In this document: in pieces, positions 7,905-16,929 of the stretch
Position numbering within the stretch: position 1 is the stretch's first letter
Layout: every line of letters starts with the position of its first letter
NCBI GenBank assembly: GCA_937949785.1
Contig: CALEDH010000026.1
Location: forward strand, 1 to 45,946
Direction: 5' to 3'
DNA from: an uncultured Sulfolobales archaeon
Lineage (GTDB): Archaea > Thermoproteota > Thermoprotei_A > Sulfolobales > NBVN01
Length of the DNA stretch: 45,946 bases
Position numbers and translations under genes: made by a program
Notes under the pieces: generated by a model
Told to the model about the DNA's origin: nothing
Seen by the model: the letters and a program-made list of their open reading frames with translations, nothing else
Databases searched by the model: none

Positions 7905-9215
7905 ATGTACGAGAGCTTAGAACTGTATAAGGATATCTTCCCATTCAATAACGTACCACGTATAACGCTTAATAGGGTGGGCAGCACTCAGAACTTAGAT
8001 TTTCTCAGTAAGATCTACATTACCGATACCACTTTAAGAGATGGCCAGCAGGGTTGGAGAAACCTAACATATGATGAGATAACTAAGATTTATGAGTTAC
8101 TTACGGAGTTAAGCGGTGATGGTGTGATAACGACCTGCGAAGTATTCCTATACACTGAGAAGGATAGGTGTGTTGCTAGGGACCTCATAAACTCTGGGTT
8201 TGAATACCCTAAGGTGATTGGGTGGATAAGAGCTTCTAGAGAGGATTTAAGACTTGTTCTTGATGTAGGTTTAGATGAGACGATAATACTAACCTCAATA
8301 TCTGACTATCATATACATTATAAGTTTGGGCTTAGTAGAGAAGTAGCTCTTAAGAAGTATATCTCAGTGGTGGATGAGGCCTTAAGTAAGGGGGTAGCCG
8401 TTAAGTGCGCTTTAGAGGATATTACAAGAGCGAGTTTAAGTAGGAACGTAATACCTTTTGTAAGGGAGCTCATGAAGTTAAGGGAGAGGTACTCAGTACC
8501 GGTTAAGATTAAGCTCTCAGATACTTTAGGTCTAGGACTTCCATACCCTGAAGTACCACCTCCTAGGGGTATTCCAGCATTGGTGAGGTCATTAATTAAT
8601 GAGGGCTTCCCTGGGGAGGACATCGAGTTCCACGGGCATAACGACTTCGGTTTAGCGGTTGCTAATCATTTAGCAGCATGGATCTACGGTGCCGGGGGTT
8701 CGAACTGCACGTTATTAGGCATTGGTGAGAGGTCAGGTAACTGCCCACTAGAAGTTATGTTAATCCATTACTTAGGACTTAGAAACGATAGGAAGGTAGA
8801 TCTAAGACCTCTGAAGAAGGTCATTAACCTATTTAAGGAGTTAGGCCTCCACATACCTGAGTTCCAACCAGTTGTGGGGCCTAACGCCTTTAAGACTAAG
8901 GCAGGGATCCACGTAGACGGACTGATTAAGAATCCTGAGGTATACCTCCCATACGATTCAGAGACATTGTTAGGCATACCATATACTGTGTCTATAACTC
9001 CATATTCAGGGAGGTCGGCAATAGCGTACTGGATTAATAAGTATTTTAGATTAGGCCCTGATGAGTCCTTCACTAAGGACGATGTGGAGGTCAACGCCAT
9101 CTATGACGATGTACAGAGGATGTTTCTAGAAAGCGGTAAAGGCGAACTAAGCGATGATGACATGCTAGCATTAACTAGGAAGTACGTACCAGAACTGATT
9201 CGTAGGTTAAATTAA
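7905..9215 (+). CDS. DRE-TIM metallolyase, probable (Re)-citrate synthase
   Basis: 436 residues. Condenses acetyl-CoA with a 2-oxo acid. Motifs: DTTLRDGQQGW near residue 41 (family DTTxRDGQQ), EVFLYTEKDR, GWIRASREDLRLV, TSISDYHIHYKFG, EFHGHNDFGLAVAN near residue 242 (metal-binding His-x-His) and TKAGIHVDGL. The EVFLYTEKDR/SDYHIH pattern resembles the branch that contains biochemically shown (Re)-citrate synthases of clostridia and Syntrophus, rather than leucine-pathway 2-isopropylmalate synthase. The isocitrate-dehydrogenase-like gene 23 bp downstream agrees. Homocitrate or isopropylmalate synthase remain possible. Starts at ATG 7905. Confidence 0.85.
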   Translation: MYESLELYKDIFPFNNVPRITLNRVGSTQNLDFLSKIYITDTTLRDGQQGWRNLTYDEITKIYELLTELSGDGVITTCEVFLYTEKDRCVARDLINSGFEYPKVIGWIRASREDLRLVLDVGLDETIILTSISDYHIHYKFGLSREVALKKYISVVDEALSKGVAVKCALEDITRASLSRNVIPFVRELMKLRERYSVPVKIKLSDTLGLGLPYPEVPPPRGIPALVRSLINEGFPGEDIEFHGHNDFGLAVANHLAAWIYGAGGSNCTLLGIGERSGNCPLEVMLIHYLGLRNDRKVDLRPLKKVINLFKELGLHIPEFQPVVGPNAFKTKAGIHVDGLIKNPEVYLPYDSETLLGIPYTVSITPYSGRSAIAYWINKYFRLGPDESFTKDDVEVNAIYDDVQRMFLESGKGELSDDDMLALTRKYVPELIRRLN

Positions 9216-9238
9216 GCCTTCGGTAGACGTGTTGATAT

Positions 9239-10276
9239 ATGGGTAGGAGGTATAGTATCGGGGTTATACGCGGTGATGGTGTAGGTCCTGAACTGATGGA
9301 TGTTACTTTAAGAATTTTAAATGAGGTAGGATTTTACGCTGACTTCATAGAGGTTAACGCTGGGTACGACTTCTATAGGAAGTCTGGTAAGGTATTAGAG
9401 GATGGAGGTATTGAAATCCTTAGAAGAGTGGATGCCGTCCTTAAAGGCCCTCTTACAACCCCGCTGGATATGCCGGGCTTTAGAAGCATTAACGTTATGC
9501 TTAGACGTGAGTTAGGTCTATACGCTAATGTAAGGCCTTTTAAAAGTTTTAACGGGGTATCACTTAAGAACTTAAACATCGTCTTAATTAGGGAGAACAC
9601 TGAAGATCTGTATGTAGGTATTGAAGGAATTCACTCAGGGGTATCCGTAGCGCTTAAACTCATATCTGAGAACGCGTGTGAGAGGATAGTTAGGTTCGCC
9701 CTAAATTACGCATACATGTACGGGTTTAAGAAGGTAACAGCTGTGCATAAATCAAACGTGTTGAGGGTTACCGACGGCCTATTCAGAGAGGTGTTTCACA
9801 GATTAGTGAGGGGTTATGAGGACTTAGAGTTTAATGAGGTATTAGTTGATGCAGCTGCATATCAACTAATTAAAAATCCGGAGAAATTCGAGGTAATAGT
9901 CACTGAAAACCTGTATGGGGATATACTGGCCGACTTAATTGCAGGCCTGGTTGGTAGTTTAGGGCTATGTGGCTCAGCAGAGATAGGTGATTCACACGCG
10001 CTCTTCGAACCAGTACACGGTTCAGCACCTGATATCGCTGGTAAGGGAGTAGCCAACCCGATAGGTCAGATAACCTCAGCTAAATTAATGCTTGAATACT
10101 TAGGTAGGAAGTACTCAGATCTAAACCTAATGAAGATTGCCAACGCGTTAGGTAACGCTATAACTCAAGTAGTTGAAGAAGGACATGTGCTAACCCCAGA
10201 ACTAGGCGGTAATTCATCAACAGTAGATGTTGCTAATGAGATATTAACGAAGACAGTGATAACGCTTCATGGTTAA
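9239..10276 (+). CDS. Isocitrate dehydrogenase-type beta-decarboxylating dehydrogenase
   Basis: 345 residues of the isocitrate/isopropylmalate dehydrogenase family: IRGDGVGPEL near residue 9, LKGPLTTP, FRSINVMLRRELGLYANVRP (the Ser-x-Asn and Arg cluster seen in isocitrate enzymes), IRENTEDLYVGIEG near residue 119, the Tyr/Lys region, ENLYGDILADL, and EPVHGSAPDIAGKGVANP. The RENTEDLY signature favours isocitrate (NAD-type) over 3-isopropylmalate. Together with the upstream synthase it would carry carbon from oxaloacetate and acetyl-CoA towards 2-oxoglutarate; aconitase is not in the window. Homoisocitrate or tartrate-type substrates cannot be excluded. Confidence 0.85.
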   Translation: MGRRYSIGVIRGDGVGPELMDVTLRILNEVGFYADFIEVNAGYDFYRKSGKVLEDGGIEILRRVDAVLKGPLTTPLDMPGFRSINVMLRRELGLYANVRPFKSFNGVSLKNLNIVLIRENTEDLYVGIEGIHSGVSVALKLISENACERIVRFALNYAYMYGFKKVTAVHKSNVLRVTDGLFREVFHRLVRGYEDLEFNEVLVDAAAYQLIKNPEKFEVIVTENLYGDILADLIAGLVGSLGLCGSAEIGDSHALFEPVHGSAPDIAGKGVANPIGQITSAKLMLEYLGRKYSDLNLMKIANALGNAITQVVEEGHVLTPELGGNSSTVDVANEILTKTVITLHG

Positions 10277-10333
10277 TATCGGTTCTAAGCGGGAGAAAAA
10301 TGATTAATCCTTAAGAGCCTTAATGGTTTATGC

Positions 10334-10966
10334 TTAAGCCTTAGACCTAACTATCCTTCTCAGAAGGTCTTCAGCCCTCTTAACGTTGAAGACCCCGCAT
10401 ACACATTCCTTAGCAAGCTCTACAGCCGCACTTGCAGGTGAGAGCCTACCTTTTCTAATCTCACTAACTAACTTCATCACAAGTGCTGGGGACACCATAC
10501 AGTGACCGCACATAGTAGTGATTTCGAGGACCTCTTCAGGCGGTAACCTCTCCTTCCGACCCCAAACCCCAAGAGATAGGTTCACGGTATGTGGTTTAAG
10601 TCCTAATTCCTTAAGCATTTTAAATACGTCTTCGTAAACCCCGGTTACCACTACTGACAGACCTAGCTCAGCAGCTTTAAGATCCTTAAGAACTTGTTTT
10701 ACCTGTTCCTGATCTATGTAGACGCCGTGAACTATATTACCGTACTCCCTAAACCTCATCATAATTTCCTCCTCATCCCTCCAATACTTATTACCTACTA
10801 CCATGTTACCTAGATTAACTGGCATATGTTTCGCCAGTACCTCCATAACCTTCTTAAACCTCTCCCCCTCATTCTCATACTTAACATCCCTAGAAGCCAT
10901 TACCAAAACTACGTAGTCTTTCTTTAAGGACTCTATAGGGCCTACCCTATGATGTGTGTGAGTCAT
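10334..10966 (-). CDS. Unknown Cys-motif protein, partner of the neighbouring ferredoxin-like protein
   Basis: 210 residues, soluble, starting with a His-rich MTHTHH. Near the C-terminus it has two Cys clusters, TMCGHCMVSPALV (about residue 150) and AKECVCGVFN (about residue 185), five cysteines in all that could hold an iron-sulfur cluster. The N-terminal 100 residues look like an alpha/beta domain (DYVVLVMASRDVKYE). It lies 10 bp downstream of the two-cluster ferredoxin-domain gene, so the two are probably one operon and one complex. I do not recognise a characterised family. Confidence 0.6.
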   Translation of the reverse strand: MTHTHHRVGPIESLKKDYVVLVMASRDVKYENEGERFKKVMEVLAKHMPVNLGNMVVGNKYWRDEEEIMMRFREYGNIVHGVYIDQEQVKQVLKDLKAAELGLSVVVTGVYEDVFKMLKELGLKPHTVNLSLGVWGRKERLPPEEVLEITTMCGHCMVSPALVMKLVSEIRKGRLSPASAAVELAKECVCGVFNVKRAEDLLRRIVRSKA

Positions 10967-10976
10967 ACCTCACACC

Positions 10977-11702
10977 TCACTCTACTAAAGGCCTCCCTAA
11001 CCCCACGTTAGTCTTAGCCCAGGGACTTACCTCTAAACCTAACTCACGGAGTACTTCAATGACAGGTATTGTGAAGTCATCATCAACTCTTGAGATGATC
11101 CCTAAGCTAAATACCGTGTCAGTAGTCTCCGCTAGGTATTTAAGTTTTTCAATAACGTCCCTTACCTTAGCGATGGGGACCTTAAACTCTAATACCGCTG
11201 AGTGAAGCTTAACATTATTTAACTCTTCTGGGAACTCACCCATCTCTAAACCTCCCTTTAACAGATATAGTATTGGGTTGGCTTTCTCCCACATAACGCC
11301 GACGGTGTTTAACACCTTTATGAACCTACTTATCTCCGCGAAGGTAACACCGACTAACGGCCGACCTATATCTATAGCGAAGCCCACCTCCCCCCTCTTA
11401 AACCTACCAGTAACATCATTAGTCTTCATCTCCTCAGTACCCCTACCGGGGATGCCGGTACTTGGGTGTAAGGTGTATGGGTCGCTGAAATGAGCTCTGA
11501 CCTCCCTAACATACCCTTCAACAACACCTACGATAGCGTCCCTCGGACACATAACTACTCTGGCACAGGTCCCGCACTCAACACATTCCTCAGCAACTAT
11601 ATATGCCTTTTTAAGATTAGGATCTAATTTTATTGCATTCCTAGGGCAGTACGGAATACAAATACCGCAGCCAATACATCTTCCCTGATCTATTAAAACC
11701 AA
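10977..11702 (-). CDS. Two [4Fe-4S] ferredoxin-domain protein with an extra C-terminal domain
   Basis: 241 residues. N-terminal ferredoxin module with two motifs: CIGCGICIPYCPRNAI (about residues 9-24) and CVECGTCARVVMCP (about 40-53). Then a distinctive segment STGIPGRGTEEMKTNDVTGR near residue 80 and a 150-residue alpha/beta domain that includes VGFAIDIGRPLVGVTF. Probably passes electrons within a soluble reductase-like complex with the downstream Cys-motif protein. I have only a weak memory of similar ferredoxin proteins annotated in nicotinate catabolism and do not rely on it. Convergent with the isocitrate dehydrogenase region. Confidence 0.7.
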   Translation of the reverse strand: MVLIDQGRCIGCGICIPYCPRNAIKLDPNLKKAYIVAEECVECGTCARVVMCPRDAIVGVVEGYVREVRAHFSDPYTLHPSTGIPGRGTEEMKTNDVTGRFKRGEVGFAIDIGRPLVGVTFAEISRFIKVLNTVGVMWEKANPILYLLKGGLEMGEFPEELNNVKLHSAVLEFKVPIAKVRDVIEKLKYLAETTDTVFSLGIISRVDDDFTIPVIEVLRELGLEVSPWAKTNVGLGRPLVE

Positions 11703-11814
11703 TTAAATCCCCACCTATTTTATCTGTACATCTATTTAAGTCTACTGGTAGGGAATGATTATCCCCTGTTCTACTGTCAATAAACCGGTAAAACAGTATA
11801 GATATTTTAACGGC

Positions 11815-12975
11815 CTACCTCTTAGATATTATTCTTAAGTAGTGAACTACTTCCTTAGTAAATCTGTCTGGGTTGAAATACCAAGCACGTCTATACGCGA
11901 ACTTCCTCATCTCCATCAATTCATTTTTCGGCATTCTAAGCACTTTTAGAGCGTACTTTAAGAATTCATCGTCATTGCTAGCAATAAATCCGTCCCTACC
12001 GTTAGTGACTAATTCAGCAAGTCCTGACCTTTCAGGCAGTATCGGTATAGCGCCCTGACTCATGGCCTCGACCGGCGCCATGCCGAAATGCTCTCCTATC
12101 CTTAAATGTACGTAGGTCTTAGCGGTCCTGTAGTACGTCAGCATTTCACTGGGGTTTAACATCTTATCCACTAATGTAACCCCTTCAACCTCTAACGATA
12201 GTTTCTTAAGCCTTTCATAATATTCTACGAACCTCATATCCGGGACACCCACAATAACTAACTCGGCATCAGGTACTTCCGGCTTTACATATCTCTTAAA
12301 CCAATCTAGAAGGACGTCCTGCCTCTTCTGCGGTACGAACCTGCCGACGGTTAGTATCACGTTATCCCTATCTTCAGTTAAGTCAAGTTCGTCTTTAAAG
12401 TAATCCCACTCAATCGCCGGATACACCACATTACTTTCAATTCCGAAGGACCTATACAGCGCTGAGGCTGTGTAGTTCGAGTTAGTCATATGTAAGTCCG
12501 ATATCTTATATAGGCTTTCATATAGGTGTGGGAACCTGTATAGCGTTAGGAAGACGTAGATATTATTACTTGTTAATTCCTCCTCGAACGGGTAATGTAT
12601 ATATAAGGAAGTGCCTATCCTGGGGTCAGCAAGTTTAGCAGCGATAACATATATCGGTTCCTGTATCATTACTAAACAGACATCCGGTCTATACTTACTA
12701 ACCACGTTATCAACACTGTATATTATATTCAATATCCTCTCAGACTTTATAGGTAGTATTATATCGGACGGCATTTTAGTGAATACATCTTCAATAGTCT
12801 CATACCTAATCCTCGGTGATGTAGGACGATCCATTAAAACCTTACCACTGCTTAACACGAATACCTCATATCCAAGAGTGTCTAACTCGTTAATTAAGGT
12901 CTTAGCTAACTTTTCACTACCTCCGAATAGATGGATATGTGGGTGTATTAGTAGTATCCTTAGATTATTAGGCAT
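11815..12975 (-). CDS. GT4-type glycosyltransferase (GT-B fold)
   Basis: 386 residues. N-terminal HPHIHLFGGSEKLAKTL matches the acceptor-side glycine loop; the C-terminal nucleotide-sugar domain has ILTVGRFVPQKRQDVLL near residue 207 and GEHFGMAPVEAMSQGAIPI near residue 293, which holds the E-x7-E motif of retaining GT4 enzymes. Likely adds a sugar to a lipid carrier or to S-layer glycans on the cytoplasmic side. ATG 12975 with a TATA box 36-44 bp upstream. Confidence 0.9.
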   Translation of the reverse strand: MPNNLRILLIHPHIHLFGGSEKLAKTLINELDTLGYEVFVLSSGKVLMDRPTSPRIRYETIEDVFTKMPSDIILPIKSERILNIIYSVDNVVSKYRPDVCLVMIQEPIYVIAAKLADPRIGTSLYIHYPFEEELTSNNIYVFLTLYRFPHLYESLYKISDLHMTNSNYTASALYRSFGIESNVVYPAIEWDYFKDELDLTEDRDNVILTVGRFVPQKRQDVLLDWFKRYVKPEVPDAELVIVGVPDMRFVEYYERLKKLSLEVEGVTLVDKMLNPSEMLTYYRTAKTYVHLRIGEHFGMAPVEAMSQGAIPILPERSGLAELVTNGRDGFIASNDDEFLKYALKVLRMPKNELMEMRKFAYRRAWYFNPDRFTKEVVHYLRIISKR

Positions 12976-13010
12976 GTTACCACTATCAAGTAAATTTCTA
13001 ACACTACTAT

Positions 13011-13020
13011 ACTTATAAAA
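13011..13020 (-). promoter_or_regulatory. TATA box for the glycosyltransferase gene
   Basis: TTTTTATAAG on the minus strand, about 36-45 bp before ATG 12975; predicts a leader of roughly 12-15 nt. Confidence 0.5.
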
Positions 13021-13135
13021 ATAGCTCCCCTACTCACTTATAAGGATTAATTATTGAGACCGCAGCTCCTCGGGATAAGATAATAATACCATAATTATTT
13101 AAGCTTAAGCGTTCTTCCTTTTTAGGTAATCCAAT

Positions 13136-13993
13136 ATGATAGCAGTATCGACGATGAGTTACATGTCTTTAAAACCTTCTGAAGCGTTAATGAGGTTAAA
13201 TGATGTCGGCGTAGATGAGGTAGAGTTAAGCTTTGATAACTTCCAATTTTTTAGAAAGCTAGGGGTTAGCTACGATTCTATGATGGCCGAAGTCTTAAAC
13301 ATTAAGACGATGATTAAGTCTAAGATAGTTGCAGCTCACCTACCCTACGGAGAGTTAATCAATAAGGCTGTAAACCCCTTAGAACAGCCTAACGTATTAG
13401 ATGAGTTAGGTAGGTGGTTAAAGTTTTTCTCAGAGTTAGGCGTTAAAGTAGCAGCTGTACACATACCGTTTAGCCATGCTAGCATTGATGAGGACTCCTT
13501 AATCTACCCACGTAGGATTAAGGAGGTAAACCTCAACTTCTTTAAAGCCTTAACCTCGTTAGGCAGGGAATTCAACTTAACACTAGCTGTGGAGAATAGG
13601 TATGAGAGAGGCGTGTATGGCTACCTACCTAAAGACTTAATCGACATAGTTAATTACGTAAATGATGATCACCTTAAGATCTGCTTAGATACGGGTCACT
13701 CAATAATTAATGGATTCCAACCACATGAGTACTACAAATTACTACACCCTTACGTCACGCTCATCCATGTGCATGATAATGACGGCTCTAAAGACCTCCA
13801 CCTACCACCTTATACCGGCTACGTTGACTGGGATCTATTCCTAAATACTTTAAGGGAGTTTAGGAGTGAGGCCATAATGGTTTTCGAAGTTGTCTGTAGT
13901 GAGGGTTCTAGGAGGTGTAATAATATAGTGAACATCCTTAAGATTCTCTCAAACACGTTTAAAGCTAGGTTAGGTCTTCAATCATTTCTGTAA
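13136..13993 (+). CDS. Sugar phosphate isomerase/epimerase-like TIM barrel (AP-endonuclease 2 family)
   Basis: 285 residues. Metal-ligand motifs of the xylose isomerase-like TIM barrel are in order: AAHLPYGE, VAAVHIPFSH, LAVENRYERG (Glu), ICLDTGHSIINGF (Asp/His), LIHVHDNDGSKDLHLPPYTG and a terminal EVVCSEG. Could be an isomerase/epimerase of small sugars or an endonuclease IV relative; the short Cys-poor form favours the former. ATG 13136 with AGGT upstream and a TATA-like sequence near 13091-13104. Its 3' end overlaps the convergent OsmC gene by 29 bp. Confidence 0.82.
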   Translation: MIAVSTMSYMSLKPSEALMRLNDVGVDEVELSFDNFQFFRKLGVSYDSMMAEVLNIKTMIKSKIVAAHLPYGELINKAVNPLEQPNVLDELGRWLKFFSELGVKVAAVHIPFSHASIDEDSLIYPRRIKEVNLNFFKALTSLGREFNLTLAVENRYERGVYGYLPKDLIDIVNYVNDDHLKICLDTGHSIINGFQPHEYYKLLHPYVTLIHVHDNDGSKDLHLPPYTGYVDWDLFLNTLREFRSEAIMVFEVVCSEGSRRCNNIVNILKILSNTFKARLGLQSFL

Positions 13994-14504
13994 GGCTTAA
14001 CTCCTTAGTACTTCCTCCATCTAAGCAAGTAGCACTTAAGTCGAGTTTGATATTTATGGCGTTAGAGACTGTCGAACCTATTACCCAACCCCTAATAACT
14101 CTTCCCAACAACCTACTTAGGTCGTCGCAGCTTACCGTAGAGTTAACCCTAACCTTCAAAGATGTTGAGGTTAAGCCGGATTTAAACTTCTGAGGCATTA
14201 TAAAACCTCTAATATCAAATGACCCCTCAGCTAAGACCTCTACAGAGTTTACCGGGATTTTAAGCCTTGCTGAATGTAATCTCAGCGTAACTATGAAGCA
14301 TCCTGCAAGAGATGAGAGAAACATCTCTATAGGGTTAGGAGCCCTACCTAAACCACCAGTAGTTTTAGGCTCATCTATGTAGAAAGCATGTCCCTCATAT
14401 GTTTGAACCTTAGTTAGGAGGTCATCACCTGATGAAGACGCTCGAACACCGAAGCGGTATACGTAGCCATCTATAGCTATGTACGGCTCCATGCTCTCAA
14501 CCAA
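13965..14504 (-). CDS. OsmC-like protein
   Basis: 179 residues of the OsmC/Ohr fold: GGLGRAPNPIEMFLSSLAGC near residue 49 with the conserved Cys after the family's PxExxLxALAxC pattern, then FDIRGFIMPQKFKSGL. Members reduce organic peroxides or serve unknown roles; only one of the two Ohr cysteines is obvious, so peroxidase activity is uncertain. It starts 12 bp after hisI, so it is likely transcribed from the histidine operon. ATG 14492 is an alternative start. Confidence 0.85.
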   Translation of the reverse strand: MVESMEPYIAIDGYVYRFGVRASSSGDDLLTKVQTYEGHAFYIDEPKTTGGLGRAPNPIEMFLSSLAGCFIVTLRLHSARLKIPVNSVEVLAEGSFDIRGFIMPQKFKSGLTSTSLKVRVNSTVSCDDLSRLLGRVIRGWVIGSTVSNAINIKLDLSATCLDGGSTKELSLTEMIEDLT

Positions 14505-14515
14505 CCTTATTTAAG

Positions 14516-14887
14516 TTACTTGTTTAAATTATTTAAATTCCTGAAGAAGCAGCTCCTATTACCGGTATGGCATATAGGCCCTAAAGACCTAACTTTGACT
14601 ATTACTGAGTCGTAATCACAGTCAACAACTAAGTCCATCACTAACTGATAATTACCGCTTGACTCGCCTTTAAGCCATAACTCCCTCCTACTTAACGACC
14701 AGAGATGTAGGTACCCAGTTACTAAGGTCTTTATCAACGCTTCCTCGTTCATGTGAGCAGCCATTAAAACCTCCCTCGAATCGTAGTCCTGTACAACAAC
14801 TATGATAGTGCCTCCTTCATACCTATACCTTAGCTTACTTGCTATGGACTTTGCCTCCTCACTACTGAGGGTTAACATCTTAACCAA
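14516..14887 (-). CDS. hisI: Phosphoribosyl-AMP cyclohydrolase
   Basis: 123 residues. Opens the adenine ring of phosphoribosyl-AMP, third step of histidine synthesis. Motifs VVVQDYDSREVLMAAHMNEE, LWSLSRRELWLKGESSGN, DCDYDSVIVKV (metal Asp/Cys) and GPICHTGNRSCFF with the zinc cysteines. Separate from hisE, unlike the fused bacterial HisIE. Overlaps the end of hisH by 16 bp; ATG 14878 is an alternative start. Confidence 0.95.
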   Translation of the reverse strand: MVKMLTLSSEEAKSIASKLRYRYEGGTIIVVVQDYDSREVLMAAHMNEEALIKTLVTGYLHLWSLSRRELWLKGESSGNYQLVMDLVVDCDYDSVIVKVRSLGPICHTGNRSCFFRNLNNLNK

Positions 14888-15459
14888 CTAGTTAGGCTGC
14901 TTAAAAACTTAATTCCGACCTTACTACTTTTCTCTGGGTGGAATTGAGTTCCAACTATGGTTCCCTTACGTAGTAATGCAGGGAATTCAACTCCGTAGTA
15001 TCCAAATACCTCATACCCCTCAGTATTATATGCTATATAGCTATGCATGAAGTAAACGTATTGCCCGTTTAAGAATTCAAAATCATCGGTATTTTTAGTG
15101 TAGACCTTATCCCAACCTATGTGAGGTAGCTTAACATCCGCTCTTATCTTGTCTGCAAAACCCTTAAACCATCCTAAACCTCTATTAAGACCTCCTTCAA
15201 AACCGTATTCTAACATTATATGCATCCCTATACATATACCTAGGAATGGTATTCCAACACCCATAACATCGTTCAATACGTCAGCATTTAACTTAACGAA
15301 TCTGGAGACTGACGCAAAATTACCCACTCCCGGGAAGACTATTAAGTCATAATTAGACCCTACCCTACTATCTACCACTACTTCAAATCCGACCTTCCTA
15401 AGCGCTGATGCTATGCTGAATATATTCCCAACACCGTAGTTTACTACTAACGCCTTCAC
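14872..15459 (-). CDS. hisH: Imidazole glycerol phosphate synthase, glutaminase subunit
   Basis: 195-residue class I glutamine amidotransferase that feeds ammonia to HisF. VNYGVGNIFSIASALRKVG at the N-terminus, IVFPGVGNF, nucleophile Cys in FLGICIGMHIML near residue 75, and the His-Glu pair in GTQFHPEKSSKVG near residue 174. The usual GICLGMQ is GICIGMH here. Its start overlaps the hisE stop by 4 bp. Confidence 0.96.
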   Translation of the reverse strand: MKALVVNYGVGNIFSIASALRKVGFEVVVDSRVGSNYDLIVFPGVGNFASVSRFVKLNADVLNDVMGVGIPFLGICIGMHIMLEYGFEGGLNRGLGWFKGFADKIRADVKLPHIGWDKVYTKNTDDFEFLNGQYVYFMHSYIAYNTEGYEVFGYYGVEFPALLRKGTIVGTQFHPEKSSKVGIKFLSSLTSWLRC

Positions 15460-15734
15460 CTACGTCTCCTCCTTAACTCCTCATAAACATCATCTAATGT
15501 TATACCGTTTAACGCTAGGAGGACGAGTAAGTGGTAGATGAGGTCAGCAGCTTCGTAAACCACCCTATCCCTAGTCTCTGAAATCGATGCAAGAGCTACC
15601 TCCAACGCCTCCTCCACCAACTTCCTAGCAACATATCTATCACCCCTACTTACGATGTACGCCGTATAACTTTCAGGAGGTTTCCTAACGATCCTATCGG
15701 TAATTACCTCATAGAGTTCCTTAAGTAACTCCAT
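15456..15734 (-). CDS. hisE: Phosphoribosyl-ATP pyrophosphatase
   Basis: 92 residues from ATG 15734 (a longer in-frame start at 15776 lies inside hisD; GGAG stands 7 nt before ATG 15734 and family alignments start there). All-alpha MazG-like fold: ELLKELYEVITDR, KLVEEALEVALAS, RVVYEAADLIYHLLVLLA. Second step of histidine synthesis. Overlaps the hisD stop by 14 bp. Confidence 0.94.
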   Translation of the reverse strand: MELLKELYEVITDRIVRKPPESYTAYIVSRGDRYVARKLVEEALEVALASISETRDRVVYEAADLIYHLLVLLALNGITLDDVYEELRRRRR

Positions 15735-16929
15735 AAGCGATCTCCACACTCCTACTGTGATATGTAAATCCTTCATATCTGGCCAATATACGTACAGCTC
15801 TTAACAACTCCTTACTGGGGACTCCGTCTGCTATCATGACTGTTTTAACGAAGTCGTACACACTTAAACCTCCTCTAAACCTAGCTGACCCATTAGTAGG
15901 TAGGACGTGATTAGGTCCTAAATAATCAATTATTGCTGAAGGAGTTCTACCTAATGAGATAGCACCTACGTTCCTAACCATACCTACTAACTTGTACGGG
16001 TCCCGTACATGGAGGGATAGGTGTTCAGGTGCTAAATCGTTTACCAACGTAATGGCATCATCAACACTGCTAACCTTAATTAAGAAGAAAGTGTTTTGAC
16101 TACCGCTCAAGCAGTTCTCAACAAGGTTTAAAAACGTATCAGATGTGGAGATTAACGCGATGATTGATGTGAGACCGTGCTCTGCCTGAGCCTCCATCTC
16201 CACACATACTTGATCAGGGTTAGCGTTCTCATCAGCAATAACTACTAGTTCTGTAGGTCCTGCCACACCATCTATTGAGACAGCACCTTGGAGTAAGAAC
16301 TTAGCTACCTGTACGTAGATATTACCAGGACCTACTATCTTATCAACCTTATCAACACTCTCCGTCCCGTAGGACATAGCTGCAATTATCTGAGCCCCAC
16401 CAACTCTATATACCTTATACACACCCAACTTACATGCTATGTAGGCAACTGCTGGATCTACGCCTCCATCCTTTCTAGGCGGGGTCGCTACGTATAACCT
16501 ACTCACACCTGCGGTCTTAGCGGGTATGGCAACCATAAGTAACGTGGATGGGTATGCTTTAAGACCTCCTGGAACGTAAATACCGACTCTGTCTATAGGC
16601 CTCCACAGAATACCTGATGAGAACCCACAGTCCTTAATTATTAAGTCCTTAGGCATGGTCTGCTTGTTCAACGACGTTAGGTAGTCATATATTAAGTCTA
16701 TAGAGTTCCTTACGTCCTGACCTATAGAATCCGCTAACTCGTTAAGTTCTTCAGAACTCACTACGATATCTCTTACGTCAACTCCGTCAAACCTCTTCGT
16801 TAGTTCTCTCAAACCCCTATCACCGTAGTTCCTCACATACTCTAATATACTCCTAACCTGCTCTACGTAGGTGCTAATATCTCGTTGTCTTAAGACGTAT
16901 AATTCGCTTAACGACCTACTAACTACTAT
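15721..16929 (-). CDS. hisD: Histidinol dehydrogenase, probable non-canonical ATA start
   Basis: Last two oxidations of histidine synthesis. IYVPGGLKAYPSTLLMVAIP, VGPGNIYVQVAKF, GPTELVVIADENANPDQV, AEAQ-like EMEAQAEHG, LAPEHLSLHV and IDYLGPNHVLPTNG hold the zinc and catalytic residues. The first ATG/GTG/TTG in frame is GTG 16836, but conserved helix sequence (LRQRDISTYVEQVRSILEYV, then GDRGL) continues upstream of it to a TGA at 16939-16941. ATA 16929 has GAGGTGA four nt upstream and forms a 4-nt overlap (ATAG) with the hisF stop, as the other his genes overlap; from it the protein has 402 residues. Confidence 0.9.
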   Translation of the reverse strand: MVVSRSLSELYVLRQRDISTYVEQVRSILEYVRNYGDRGLRELTKRFDGVDVRDIVVSSEELNELADSIGQDVRNSIDLIYDYLTSLNKQTMPKDLIIKDCGFSSGILWRPIDRVGIYVPGGLKAYPSTLLMVAIPAKTAGVSRLYVATPPRKDGGVDPAVAYIACKLGVYKVYRVGGAQIIAAMSYGTESVDKVDKIVGPGNIYVQVAKFLLQGAVSIDGVAGPTELVVIADENANPDQVCVEMEAQAEHGLTSIIALISTSDTFLNLVENCLSGSQNTFFLIKVSSVDDAITLVNDLAPEHLSLHVRDPYKLVGMVRNVGAISLGRTPSAIIDYLGPNHVLPTNGSARFRGGLSVYDFVKTVMIADGVPSKELLRAVRILARYEGFTYHSRSVEIAYGVT

